31,886 bases of DNA from a virus, in the IMG/VR virus record IMGVR_UViG_3300044641_001317, positions 1-31,886 of that record, one strand, 5' to 3'. Of the stretch, positions 7,217 through 14,909 are shown one piece after another. Made by a program: the position numbers and the translations under genes. How positions within the stretch are numbered: position 1 is the first letter of the stretch; the number at the start of each line of letters is the position of its first letter. The notes beneath the pieces were generated by a model. It worked only from the letters and a program-made list of their open reading frames with translations. It was not told the DNA's origin and did not search any database.

Positions 7217-7246
7217 AAACACTAACGTATTTATATTTTAGTGTTT
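7217..7246. repeat. 9-bp perfect inverted repeat flanking a late promoter
   Basis: AAACACTAA at 7217-7225 and TTAGTGTTT at 7238-7246, separated by 12 bases that contain the TATAAATA element. There is no T-run after it, so a simple terminator is not indicated. It could be an operator or an RNA stem for read-through transcripts. Confidence 0.55.
7228..7235 (-). promoter_or_regulatory. Late promoter, perfect TATAAATA
   Basis: The minus strand reads AATATAAATACG, 25 bases upstream of the ATG at 7203. It is an exact match to the T4 late promoter consensus. Confidence 0.75.
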
Positions 7247-7253
7247 GTAAAGA

Positions 7254-7454
7254 TTAATACCGTTCAATTGACATAATTTCAATATCTTCTATTCCTAACG
7301 TTTCCGAATCAATCCATTCTTCAAATTCACCAGCAATTGCCATAGCATCTTTAAATTGATTCTCTGTGGGTTTGGTTTTTGTCATTGATTCGATTCGGTC
7401 CATTGCCCAATGATAAACATGACCAACAATTTCTTCAGTCGTCGCTTCTACCAT
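7254..7454 (-). CDS. Small acidic hypothetical protein
   Basis: The open frame extends back to 7631, but its first part lies inside the SegE-like gene and reads like a shadow. I take the ATG at 7454 (MVEATTEEIVGHVYHWAMDR...), giving 66 residues that are mostly helical and acidic and end IEIMSIERY. It overlaps the end of the SegE-like gene by 20 bases. The ribosome binding site is weak (AAAAGA), so the start is uncertain. No family recognised. Confidence 0.6.
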   Translation of the reverse strand: MVEATTEEIVGHVYHWAMDRIESMTKTKPTENQFKDAMAIAGEFEEWIDSETLGIEDIEIMSIERY

Positions 7455-7872
7455 AATAATCTTTTCTGTAGTATCTGCTGAGGATGTTGCTATTGTAGTA
7501 GGCAGGGGTTCCGTCGTCAAGTCCTTCTGTGAGGACATTATTAAAGAAGAGTTGTCTTGTTTCTTCAAAGTTAGTTTTGCCCTTTGTTTTATGTAATGAG
7601 ATAATAGTGCGCGTAAAATTCTCCCTACCATACTTTTTCACATCCTCCTTGAGTTCTGGGCACGATCCATAATAGCACTTCCAGTCAGATTCTGCCTTAA
7701 CTTTTCTAGATTTTCCTCTTGGTGTGCGGAAACTCCAGAAATACTTTCTACCAATATACTTGCGACCAGTCTGACTGCAATCAATACGATATACAAAACC
7801 AAAATAATCTTGAATATCACTTGAATCAAATTCCTTTCCATTGTAGATCCAAGGATTCTCATAGTCAACCAT
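7435..7872 (-). CDS. SegE-like GIY-YIG endonuclease-family protein
   Basis: A 145-residue protein. GFVYRI (about residues 25-30) and RKYIGRKYF (about 37-45) give the GIY and YIG strands. ESDWKCYYGS, a Lys/Arg-rich stretch and the later conserved Glu region (NFEETRQLF) fit the active site of this nuclease superfamily. The layout resembles the T4 SegE group, which are free-standing homing-type endonucleases; in cyanophages similar proteins are common and their role is unproven. There is no DNA-binding domain fused C-terminally, so it is short for a homing enzyme. It has its own CTAAATA motif and follows a terminator, making it a separate late unit with the next small gene. Confidence 0.75.
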   Translation of the reverse strand: MVDYENPWIYNGKEFDSSDIQDYFGFVYRIDCSQTGRKYIGRKYFWSFRTPRGKSRKVKAESDWKCYYGSCPELKEDVKKYGRENFTRTIISLHKTKGKTNFEETRQLFFNNVLTEGLDDGTPAYYNSNILSRYYRKDYYGRSDD

Positions 7873-7892
7873 TGAGACATTACCTTTTTTGG

Positions 7893-7899
7893 TATTTAG
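7893..7899 (-). promoter_or_regulatory. Late promoter motif CTAAATA
   Basis: The minus strand reads TATCTAAATACC, immediately after the T-run of the terminator and 21 bases before the ATG at 7872. Confidence 0.65.
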
Positions 7900-7901
7900 A
7901 T

Positions 7902-7930
7902 AAAAAAAAGACCCCTCATGAGAGGGGTCT
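7902..7930 (-). terminator. Rho-independent terminator after the Lys/Ala-rich gene
   Basis: GACCCCTC (7910-7917) pairs with GAGGGGTC (7922-7929) around a 4-base loop. On the minus strand the stem is followed by eight T residues. It ends transcription from the gene at 7936-9162. Confidence 0.9.
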
Positions 7931-7935
7931 TAAAC

Positions 7936-9162
7936 TCATACTCCAGGTTTTTTAACAGGTCTTGAAGGATTATTTAATGGATTTTTTGAAAATCCTGCAC
8001 GATGATCAACTGGTTTTTTCTGAGCACCACCATAAGTATCTGCTCTTGGGTCTTCACCACGTTCGATTGCACCACGAATACCATGCATCTTCATTGATCT
8101 ATTTCTAGAATCGCTTCTATACTTTCCATCATCATTAGTTCCCTTTTTAAAAGCATCACTGGCATGTTGTGCTTCCTTTGCCTTCATTTTATCAAGATTA
8201 GCACTTTTAAAAGCTTCAATGATTTCATCAATAGTATCAAAGTCAAGTTCGTTTGCCATAATCCATTCTGCATCTTCTAAGGTATCTGCATAACCTTCTA
8301 CACAAAGATACTCAAGAACGATATCATAAGTATCAAACTCTTCACCCAATTTGGAAGCAACCTTACCAGCACCAGTGGAGACTGCTCTTGCTGCCTTACC
8401 TACAGCACTCTTAGCACCTGCTTTTGCTGCACCTGCTGCACCCTTTACATTACGCTTTGCAACTGCTGCCTTATTCTTAACAGATTGTACTGCTCTGTTT
8501 TTGACATCAGATGCTGCTTGCTTAGCAGAACGTGCTGCTGCATATCCTGAGACTGCTGCAGATGCTGCCTTTTGCTTTACTTTACCAATTGCAGATTTAA
8601 TTTTTGATTTAACTCTAGAACCTACATGCTTGACAACTGCAGAGCGAAGTTCACCTCTACCTTTGCTTGACTGAGTTTTAAGACCTGCACCCTTAACTAA
8701 ATTATGCTTACTTGCATATTTTGCAAGACCAACATGAGACTGCTGCTTAAGTCCCTTTGTAGTCTTCTCAGCAGATCCTTTAGCAGAAATAGCTTTTGTT
8801 TTAACTTTCTTAACTGTACTCTTAACTGCACCCTTTACCTTTTCCTTTGCTGCAGAGACTGCTGCTGCTCTCTCAGCACCACGCTTAGATGATGAAGTTG
8901 ACTTTTGATATGCTCTAGCATCTTTTGATCCAGCAGGAGCATATGGATTAAGTTCCATAATTACTGCTTCAAAAATATCATCTAACTCATCAAGTTCAAG
9001 ACCTTCTTCTAAAACTTCATAGACAGTTTCTTCAACAATGTCACTGAAATTCTCTTCAGTCAGATCTTCGATACCGTCGTATTCCTCTGAAAGGAATTCT
9101 TCAACCAATTCAATTGGTTCATAAATTGCTTGGTATGCTTCAGAAATATTAGTAAAGTTCAT
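7936..9162 (-). CDS. Histone-H1-like Lys/Ala-rich protein, probable head or DNA-associated protein
   Basis: The 408-residue protein has three parts. Residues 1-75 are acidic and helical (YDGIEDLTEENFSDIVEETV). Residues about 80-275 are very rich in Lys, Ala, Ser, Arg and Val with repeated KxKxxAxxAK patterns (AKEKVKGAVKSTVKKVKTKA), like histone H1 or bacterial histone-like tails. About residues 278-320 (YDIVLEYLCVEGYADTLEDA) form a small helical module that I recognise as recurrent in cyanophage structural proteins. A basic tail follows. (L/I)xE-type sites such as FLSE and ISE occur in the N-terminal part, as expected for proteins processed by a gp21-like prohead protease. It is a single-gene unit with its own late promoter and terminator. 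A packaged or prohead-core role is inferred. Confidence 0.75.
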   Translation of the reverse strand: MNFTNISEAYQAIYEPIELVEEFLSEEYDGIEDLTEENFSDIVEETVYEVLEEGLELDELDDIFEAVIMELNPYAPAGSKDARAYQKSTSSSKRGAERAAAVSAAKEKVKGAVKSTVKKVKTKAISAKGSAEKTTKGLKQQSHVGLAKYASKHNLVKGAGLKTQSSKGRGELRSAVVKHVGSRVKSKIKSAIGKVKQKAASAAVSGYAAARSAKQAASDVKNRAVQSVKNKAAVAKRNVKGAAGAAKAGAKSAVGKAARAVSTGAGKVASKLGEEFDTYDIVLEYLCVEGYADTLEDAEWIMANELDFDTIDEIIEAFKSANLDKMKAKEAQHASDAFKKGTNDDGKYRSDSRNRSMKMHGIRGAIERGEDPRADTYGGAQKKPVDHRAGFSKNPLNNPSRPVKKPGV

Positions 9163-9187
9163 ATCCCTAGAATTAGATGTTTATTTG

Positions 9188-9195
9188 TATTTATA
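9188..9195 (-). promoter_or_regulatory. Late promoter, perfect TATAAATA
   Basis: The minus strand reads TTTTATAAATACAAA, 26 bases upstream of the ATG at 9162. It directly follows the terminator T-run of the nrdAB unit. Confidence 0.75.
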
Positions 9196-9218
9196 AAAAA
9201 AGGGAGGTTAACCCTCCC
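9195..9218 (-). terminator. Rho-independent terminator after nrdB
   Basis: GGGAGG (9202-9207) pairs with CCTCCC (9213-9218) over a 5-base loop. On the minus strand the stem is followed by seven T residues. It lies 5 bases past the nrdB stop codon. Confidence 0.85.
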
Positions 9219-9223
9219 TAGTA

Positions 9224-10402
9224 TCAAAGTTTAAATCCAGTAAAAGTATCTTTATTAACATCCTGTTTAATTCCACCAACAACATAAGATTCAACTTCTG
9301 TTTCTTGTGGAGCAACTTGCAATCCTTTTGAAGAAATCCAATGCTGTGTCCAAGGAAGTGGATTGTTCTTTGCAGAAATATCATAAAGAGGTTTAAGACC
9401 AATCGATTTCATTCTACGATTAGCAATCCATTCAACATACTGACAAAGAAGTTTATCATTTAATCCAATCATAGAACCATCTTTAAACAAATATTCTGCC
9501 CATCTCTTTTCTTCATTTACCGCACGTTCAAACATTTTATAGACCCACTCTTCCTCTTCTTTTGCAATTTGCTTCATCTCAGGGTCATCACCATCTCGCC
9601 ACTTATTCAAAATATTTTGGGTAATTGCTAAATGTTGGTTTTCGTCTCTTGCGATAAGACTAATAATTTTAGCTGATCCTTCCATAAGCTTAAGCTCACC
9701 AAATGCGAAAGAACAAGCAAAGCTAACGTAGAACCTAATACCTTCAAGAATATTGACGTTGGCAACTGCTCTGTAGAGTTTTCGTTTAGCATCTTTGAGT
9801 GACTCCTTTGCTGAGTATACACCCTCTAATCGATGTAACCAATCATGTGAAGAACCGTATTGTTGTGCCGCTTGGATAAAGTCATCATATGACTCAGTAA
9901 CACTCCTAGCACGTTCTAGAATACGTTCGTCTGTGATGATAGCGTCGAATACTTCACTAGGGTCGGAATAAACATTTTTAATAATATATGTGTATGAGCG
10001 ACTATGAATCATCTCCATGAATCCCCACACTTCCATACATGCTTCCAATTCAGGAAGTGAGCAGTATGGAATAAATGCCATTCCAGGTCCACGACCCTGA
10101 ACAGAGTCCAACATAATCTGATACTTCAAGTTAGAAGTGTAGATATGCTTTTGTTCAGGGCGTAATGTTTGATAGTCACCACGGTCCTTCTGGAGAGATA
10201 CCTCTTCAGGTCTCCAGAAGTATCCAAGTTGTTGGGTGGTTAGTTTATCGAAGACTGGATATTTGTATGAATCATATCTCTGGATTCCTAACGGTTGACC
10301 AAAAAACATTGGTTGTTTTTTTAATTCTACTTGTTCGGTGTTAAAAACCGTCATTCCTCTGATATTTTGTTTTTTGTCGGTTTCCAGAAAATTAAATTGC
10401 AT
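9224..10402 (-). CDS. nrdB: Class Ia ribonucleotide reductase, beta subunit
   Basis: The 392-residue subunit holds the di-iron centre and tyrosyl radical for reduction of ribonucleotides to deoxyribonucleotides. Conserved ligands are visible: Asp in MLDSVQGR, Glu and His in EMIHSRSYT with the radical Tyr in the same motif, Glu in LEGIRFY, and Glu and His in RDENQH. T4 NrdB starts near MSTVFNTNPV, which aligns to the internal MTVFNTEQVE here, so an alternative start is the ATG at 10354. That ATG has GAGGA abutting it, a poor site, whereas the ATG at 10402 has GGGAG about 10 bases upstream, so I keep the longer form. The gene follows nrdA by 48 bases and ends at a terminator. It supplies dNTPs for phage replication. 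Confidence 0.95.
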   Translation of the reverse strand: MQFNFLETDKKQNIRGMTVFNTEQVELKKQPMFFGQPLGIQRYDSYKYPVFDKLTTQQLGYFWRPEEVSLQKDRGDYQTLRPEQKHIYTSNLKYQIMLDSVQGRGPGMAFIPYCSLPELEACMEVWGFMEMIHSRSYTYIIKNVYSDPSEVFDAIITDERILERARSVTESYDDFIQAAQQYGSSHDWLHRLEGVYSAKESLKDAKRKLYRAVANVNILEGIRFYVSFACSFAFGELKLMEGSAKIISLIARDENQHLAITQNILNKWRDGDDPEMKQIAKEEEEWVYKMFERAVNEEKRWAEYLFKDGSMIGLNDKLLCQYVEWIANRRMKSIGLKPLYDISAKNNPLPWTQHWISSKGLQVAPQETEVESYVVGGIKQDVNKDTFTGFKL

Positions 10403-10450
10403 ACCTCTATGTCTCCCTAAATTATTTAAACTTAAAAAATGTTATCAAAC

Positions 10451-12751
10451 TCAAATTTTACAACTTTCACAATCTTCCTCTTCAGAAGTTTCTAGAATAT
10501 CATCAAGAAGATTCTTGACTTTATTATCTATCTTATCTTCAATTTCATCACTCTTCATATCATGAGTGTTCTGATAATAAGAAGTCTTCCAACCATACTT
10601 GTAAGTTCTTAAAAAGTCATTTGCCATTACTGAAGTAGGAACTTCATTATCGGGATAATTTTCTGGATTATACGACCAGTTTCCAGAAATCGCTTGATCG
10701 AAGAACTTTTGCATAACAGCAACAATATTGATATAACCAGTATTGTCAGGCATATCCCAAAGAAGCGTATAAGCATTCTTAAGTGTTTGATACTGCGGGA
10801 CAATCTGCTTGAGAGGTCCCTTCTTCGACTTTTTAACGGACAAGTATCCGCGAGGAGGTTCGATTCCATTGGTTGCGTTTGACACAACGGAACTGCTCTC
10901 CGATGGCATCTGTGCGGACAGTGTTGAGTGCCTGAGACCGTGAGCCAGGATTGATGCTCTAAGTTCTTCCCAATCATGTTGAAGGTTAATAGATGAAATT
11001 TCGTCTACGTCTTTTTTGTATGTATCGATTGGGAGAATACCATCAGCATACTTTGTTCTATTGAAATATGTACAAGAACCTTTTTCTTTTGCTATTTGAT
11101 TAGATGATTTCAACAAATAGTATTGAAAAGATTCTGACAATCCATGAACTGCATCCCATGCTTCTTGTGAAGAATAATTATATCCAAGTTTTGCCAAATA
11201 GTGTGCTAGACCAATATACCCTACACCAAGAGAACGACGCGCCTTCGTGGCGATTTCTGCCGCCTTTACTGGGTATTTCTGATAGTCAATTAACTCCTCA
11301 AGTCCTCGAACAGACAAGTCACAAAGTTCTTCAAGTTCTTCATCAGACTTAACTTTTCCAACATTAATGGCAGAAAGAATGCAGAGTGCAATTTCACCTT
11401 CACCATCAATGTGTTCAAGAGGGTCTGTTGGAAGAGTAATTTCTTGACACAAGTTACTCATATTCACCTTATCTTTAAAAGATGAATGAGAATTACAATG
11501 GTCAATATTCATAATGTAAATACGACCAGTCTCTGCCCTCTCTTTCAAGAGGTCCAGAATGAGTTCTTGAGCTCCAATAGTTTTTCTTGGAACAGACTGA
11601 TCTCGTTCATAATCCACATACATATCGTCAAATCGATCAGTCCCAAAAGCATCATACAGACCAGGAACGTCGTGCGGGGAGAAGAGGGTAATTTCTCCGT
11701 CTTGAATGAATCGTTCATAGAAGAGTTTAGAAATTTGGATACTGTAGTCTAACTTACGAACACGATTATCTTCGGTTCCTTTATTATTTTTTAATACAAG
11801 AATGTCCTCTATTTCTTGGTGCCAGATTGGGAAGTGGACAGTTGCTGATCCACCTCGGATGCCATTTTGAGTGCAGCATCGGACAGTTGCCTCAAACTTT
11901 TTGAGGAATGGGATAACACCTGTATGAGCAACTTCTCCCCCTCGGATTTTGCTGTTGATGCCACGGATGCGACCTGCGTTGATACCGATTCCCGCCCTTT
12001 GTGCAACATACCTGCCGATAGCCATATCAGAAGTAAAGATGCTATCGAGGGTGTCATCAACATCAACAAGAACACAGCTAGCAAATTGTCGAAGTGGAGT
12101 TCGCACTCCTGCCATGATAGGTGTGGGAATGTTGATTTTGTGCTTTGAGATTGCGTCATAGTACCTCCTGACATATGACATTCTGGTTTCTTTGGGATAC
12201 TCTGCAAAGATAGTCAGAGCAATCATCATATACATGAACTGAGGAGTTTCATATACACCTCCACCACTTCTATCCTGCACAAGGTACTTATCAACTACCT
12301 GGCGAAGTCCAGCATAAGTGAATAAGAAATCACGAGTATGGTCAATAAAACTATTAACCTTTGCAAATTCCTCTTTAGTATATCTAGAAAGAATATCTTC
12401 ATCATAGACACCTTTGTTAACGCATTTATCAATATGCTCACTTAAAGTGGGGATATCATGCAGTTTTCCATAAATTGATTTACGAATAGAAAACAAAAGA
12501 AGTCTTGCTGCCACATACTGATAATTTGGGTGTTCAAGATCAATCAAGTCAGAAGCAGACCGAATTAAAATTTCTTGAATTTGAGATGTTGTTACACCAT
12601 CATAAAATTGTATTCCAGATTGAATCTCTACTTGAGATGCAGACACTCCCGCAAGGTCTTTACATGCAAGATCAACCATTACATGCATCTTATCAAGGTT
12701 GATTGGTTCAACCTTACCGCTTCTCTTAATTACTTTAATTCCGTTGCTCAT
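10451..12751 (-). CDS. nrdA: Class Ia ribonucleotide reductase, alpha (catalytic) subunit
   Basis: A 766-residue protein from the ATG at 12751, which overlaps the primase stop (ATGA) and has GGAAG five bases upstream. Residues 1-90 are an ATP-cone-type N-terminal domain (IKVIKRSGKVEPINLDKMHV). Catalytic features are present: Cys in FASCVLVDVDD (about residue 226), NLCQE with the thiyl-radical Cys, ALCILSAINVG with the paired Cys, the two Tyr of the radical-transfer path (TSYYQN), and the C-terminal CxxC (CESCKI) that re-reduces the active site. It is co-transcribed with primase and nrdB. Length and motifs are complete, with no intron or intein seen. Confidence 0.96.
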   Translation of the reverse strand: MSNGIKVIKRSGKVEPINLDKMHVMVDLACKDLAGVSASQVEIQSGIQFYDGVTTSQIQEILIRSASDLIDLEHPNYQYVAARLLLFSIRKSIYGKLHDIPTLSEHIDKCVNKGVYDEDILSRYTKEEFAKVNSFIDHTRDFLFTYAGLRQVVDKYLVQDRSGGGVYETPQFMYMMIALTIFAEYPKETRMSYVRRYYDAISKHKINIPTPIMAGVRTPLRQFASCVLVDVDDTLDSIFTSDMAIGRYVAQRAGIGINAGRIRGINSKIRGGEVAHTGVIPFLKKFEATVRCCTQNGIRGGSATVHFPIWHQEIEDILVLKNNKGTEDNRVRKLDYSIQISKLFYERFIQDGEITLFSPHDVPGLYDAFGTDRFDDMYVDYERDQSVPRKTIGAQELILDLLKERAETGRIYIMNIDHCNSHSSFKDKVNMSNLCQEITLPTDPLEHIDGEGEIALCILSAINVGKVKSDEELEELCDLSVRGLEELIDYQKYPVKAAEIATKARRSLGVGYIGLAHYLAKLGYNYSSQEAWDAVHGLSESFQYYLLKSSNQIAKEKGSCTYFNRTKYADGILPIDTYKKDVDEISSINLQHDWEELRASILAHGLRHSTLSAQMPSESSSVVSNATNGIEPPRGYLSVKKSKKGPLKQIVPQYQTLKNAYTLLWDMPDNTGYINIVAVMQKFFDQAISGNWSYNPENYPDNEVPTSVMANDFLRTYKYGWKTSYYQNTHDMKSDEIEDKIDNKVKNLLDDILETSEEEDCESCKI

Positions 12752-13719
12752 ATTTTCTTCCAAGTGGTAAATTTAAGTTTTGCTTCTAATCCAGAATAAG
12801 TATTTAATTCTATCACGGACTTAACATCAAGTCCAGATAAAACCATATCATTAATATCTTTTTCTTTTATACTAGAGGGCCAGATGACAATTCTTTCTCC
12901 TCGTTCAATGGCACGAGCAATGCGGGAGACGATTTCGGCATTACGTGGTTCGTTATCATAGATCCAAACAGGATTGCTAATACCCCACTTACCAAGATCA
13001 CCATCAGCTCCACAAAGAGCAATCGAGTTTGGAATGAAAGTGGAATCGAACGGACCTTCGGTGACGTAGATAGTTTTGTCTTTTTGTATTTGATTGAGTC
13101 CATAAATTTTTGGGGCATCTTCACTAAGCATCACAGTAATATATTTAACAGAGTTTGAACCTAAGGATCTTCCCTGGAATCCAATCAAGTTATTATCAGT
13201 ATCATACATTGGTATAATAATGCGACTTTCATCTCTACCAATGGTGTCGAACGTAACTTTTTGAGTGTTAGTCCACTCTTTAAATTTGTCAGTGAAATAA
13301 AACTTTTCTGGATTAAGTTTTCTATTTTCTAGATACTCTCTGGCAATTGGAACTTCTGATGCTTTGGGCAAATCCAGTTTCTTTTTAAATACTGGTTTTG
13401 CAAATTCAAATTTAGGTTCTTCTGTTGTAAAATTTTTTCCAGTATGACCTTCTTTAAATTTTTCTAAAGTATATTTTTTATAAAGTTCGGAGTCAACCTT
13501 TTTTAAGAAGTTATTAAAAGATAAACTAACTCCACAGTTATGGCATTTATAATTTGCATTATTCTTTACATTGTAAATATATCCACGCGCCTTAGTTTTG
13601 TTCTTTTGAGAATCTCCACAAATTGGACACCTAAAATTATACAGGTCTTTCTTTACAAACTTAAACTTTTGAAGACGAGGAGCTATTAGGTTAATAAACC
13701 TAACGTCAACATAATCCAT
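12748..13719 (-). CDS. 61: DNA primase, T4 gp61-like
   Basis: The 323-residue primase is taken from the ATG at 13719 (MDYVDVRFINLIAPRLQKF). The reading frame is open to a TTG at 13770, but that codon sits in the promoter. A zinc-binding domain is clear: CPICGDSQKNKTKARGY, then CHNCG. The Toprim catalytic region follows: TIYVTEGPFDS with the catalytic Glu, then IYDNEP with acidic residues. It synthesises RNA primers with helicase gp41, encoded at the right end of this window. The stop overlaps nrdA by 4 bases. The ribosome binding site is weak, with only a short leader expected. Confidence 0.92.
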   Translation of the reverse strand: MDYVDVRFINLIAPRLQKFKFVKKDLYNFRCPICGDSQKNKTKARGYIYNVKNNANYKCHNCGVSLSFNNFLKKVDSELYKKYTLEKFKEGHTGKNFTTEEPKFEFAKPVFKKKLDLPKASEVPIAREYLENRKLNPEKFYFTDKFKEWTNTQKVTFDTIGRDESRIIIPMYDTDNNLIGFQGRSLGSNSVKYITVMLSEDAPKIYGLNQIQKDKTIYVTEGPFDSTFIPNSIALCGADGDLGKWGISNPVWIYDNEPRNAEIVSRIARAIERGERIVIWPSSIKEKDINDMVLSGLDVKSVIELNTYSGLEAKLKFTTWKKI

Positions 13720-13741
13720 AACAATTAATTTGAGTTGACCA

Positions 13742-13770
13742 ATACTACCATCCCCAGAACCTGCTGTCAA
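13742..13770 (-). promoter_or_regulatory. Sigma70-like early promoter for primase-nrdA-nrdB
   Basis: A perfect -35 TTGACA (13770-13765), a 17-base spacer, and a -10 TAGTAT (13747-13742) preceded by TGG, an extended -10. The expected start point lies about 15-20 bases before the primase ATG at 13719. Host-type promoters are typical for early cyanophage genes. Confidence 0.65.
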
Positions 13771-13882
13771 CCTCCAAATCCATTAAACAGACACTAATAA
13801 CGCTAGTCCATTTAATGACTGTGTTTGTTAATTCTTGTAGACAGTAAACTGAGTCAATATTCTTATGTTGTTTCTTAATCAT
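13745..13882 (-). CDS. Possible small ORF, weak
   Basis: An ATG at 13882 opens a 45-residue frame (MIKKQHKNIDSVYCLQELTN...) that fills the gap between the coiled-coil gene and primase. No good ribosome binding site is visible, its end overlaps the TTGACA/TAGTAT promoter, and its ATG region is inside a hairpin. It may equally be the non-coding leader region; I list it only because the gap is otherwise empty. Confidence 0.25.
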   Translation of the reverse strand: MIKKQHKNIDSVYCLQELTNTVIKWTSVISVCLMDLEVDSRFWGW

Positions 13883-13903
13883 GGTTCTAACTAAACCATG
13901 ATT
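13877..13903. repeat. 10-bp perfect inverted repeat upstream of the primase unit
   Basis: AATCATGGTT (13877-13886) and AACCATGATT (13894-13903) with a 7-base loop. It lies just downstream of the coiled-coil gene's stop codon at 13906. No T-run follows on the minus strand, so it is not a standard terminator. It may protect the 3' end of the transcript or act as a binding site. Confidence 0.6.
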
Positions 13904-13905
13904 AT

Positions 13906-14316
13906 TTATTTTGTGCGCTCTATTATAACCTGTTGTGGAGCGGTTGGTTTTGGTATAAATCCGTTGAATAATGTAAGTCCCAAAACAAAAACAGCAAGGA
14001 CTCCTCCTGCCTGCCATCTAAACTTTGATAACTCATCCAATTTTGTTTGAATTATTTGAAATCTTTGTTCTATTTCCTGATGCTCTTTATTATTATCTTC
14101 CTTCATCTCATCAATCATTTTGATGAGAAGGTCATCATTCTTCATGCTTTGCTCAATCCTTTCGTCGTGCTTTGCAAGGATTGTTGCAATGCGAGAATTA
14201 CCTTCTGAAATTTTATCAACCGCTGCTTCTAACTTTGCTAGCATTTCGCGGGATAAATCTTCGTAAATACCGAGTTTAGATTCAAGAACCGCTAATTTTG
14301 ATTCTTGGGAAAACAT
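13906..14316 (-). CDS. Coiled-coil protein with C-terminal membrane anchor
   Basis: A 136-residue protein. Residues 1-95 are a long charged heptad-rich helix (LAVLESKLGIYEDLSREMLA ... IEQRFQIIQTKLDELSK). One hydrophobic segment near residues 102-118 (GGVLAVFVLGLTLFNGF) is followed by a short Pro-rich tail. This resembles XhlA-like phage membrane proteins, but the match is by layout only. The start has AGAGG upstream (AGAGGTAATATG), and the upstream gene ends just before it. It could help in lysis, or link a cytoplasmic complex to the membrane. Confidence 0.75.
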   Translation of the reverse strand: MFSQESKLAVLESKLGIYEDLSREMLAKLEAAVDKISEGNSRIATILAKHDERIEQSMKNDDLLIKMIDEMKEDNNKEHQEIEQRFQIIQTKLDELSKFRWQAGGVLAVFVLGLTLFNGFIPKPTAPQQVIIERTK

Positions 14317-14317
14317 A

Positions 14318-14518
14318 TTACCTCTTTTTGTTTTTCCTTAAAAATTTACTGTATTCTTTTGGAAGTCTTCTCATAACTTTAGTTCTTCCATCCATCACAG
14401 GGTCAAATCCAGCAACTGTTGTAGGTTCACCTTTTGACGTATATCCACCACTTGTTCCTGGGGCATTAGCAACCATATTTTCTCGAATAATTTGAATGAT
14501 TTTATCAAGTGGGTTCAT
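14318..14518 (-). CDS. Small basic conserved-type cyanophage protein
   Basis: A 66-residue protein (MNPLDKIIQIIRENMVANAP...). A helical N-terminus is followed by a Gly/Thr-rich central part (GTSGGYTSKGEPTTVAGFDP) and a basic tail (KYSKFLRKNKKR-like end: EYSKFLRKNKKR). I recall similar small proteins next to structural genes in cyanomyoviruses, function unknown. The start overlaps the upstream gene end by 14 bases, with AGG upstream. Confidence 0.7.
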   Translation of the reverse strand: MNPLDKIIQIIRENMVANAPGTSGGYTSKGEPTTVAGFDPVMDGRTKVMRRLPKEYSKFLRKNKKR

Positions 14519-14894
14519 CTTTATAAACCTTCCGTAGTTCTGCTAAACAGTGAATGTCAACAGGAATATCGTGGATATAAGTTTTAGGATATTCTGGGAG
14601 TCTATTCAAAAATATAATAAATGTTTTCATTACATCCCATAAATCCCTTTCTATCTTATAAAAGAGCATTGGTGTAGCTGCTTCTCCAAAAATATTATAA
14701 AGAATTATAAAATGATTAATCAAAAGATGAGTTTTCAATTGACCACTGTTTCTATACCTTTTAAGTAATCTTTTGATATACTTAAAATGATTTAGGTCTT
14801 TATCAAAATCATCTTTTGTAACCGCTTGAGGGTTCTCATAATTTTTTATAGCAAATAATAAAAAATTATCTTCATTCAATTCAGTAAAATTCAT
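14505..14894 (-). CDS. Conserved-type hypothetical protein
   Basis: A 129-residue soluble, mostly helical protein (MNFTELNEDNFLLFAIKNYE...) with aromatic and charged residues (HFKYIKRLLKRYRNSGQLKT). There is no signal peptide or obvious catalytic motif. Proteins of this kind are frequent in T4-like phages of marine bacteria, between virion genes. The N-terminus MNFTELNE ends in an LNE that could be an (L/I)xE-type processing site, though this is weak. It follows the virion protein gene by 15 bases. Confidence 0.7.
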   Translation of the reverse strand: MNFTELNEDNFLLFAIKNYENPQAVTKDDFDKDLNHFKYIKRLLKRYRNSGQLKTHLLINHFIILYNIFGEAATPMLFYKIERDLWDVMKTFIIFLNRLPEYPKTYIHDIPVDIHCLAELRKVYKDEPT

Positions 14895-14909
14895 ATTTTC
14901 AACTATCTA

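Noticed and set aside
7254-7631. Longer 125-residue version of the small acidic protein
   Set aside because: The extra N-terminal part is out-of-frame sequence inside the SegE-like gene with no start signal, so the shorter form is preferred.
7902-7930. Strong palindrome considered as an attachment or operator site
   Set aside because: Its GC stem, 4-base loop and T-run on the coding strand fit a simple intrinsic terminator.
8351-8674. 107-residue plus-strand open frame rich in Ala/Leu/Pro
   Set aside because: It is the antisense of the Lys/Ala-rich gene; the repetitive codons open the opposite frame. It has no ribosome binding site or family match.
12748-13770. Primase starting at the TTG at 13770
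   Set aside because: The TTG is part of the TTGACA -35 element, and the extra residues do not match the gp61 N-terminus.
13745-14017. 90-residue minus-strand frame overlapping the coiled-coil gene
   Set aside because: Its first half is a shifted reading of the coiled-coil gene. Only the last 45 codons fall in a gap, listed separately with low confidence.
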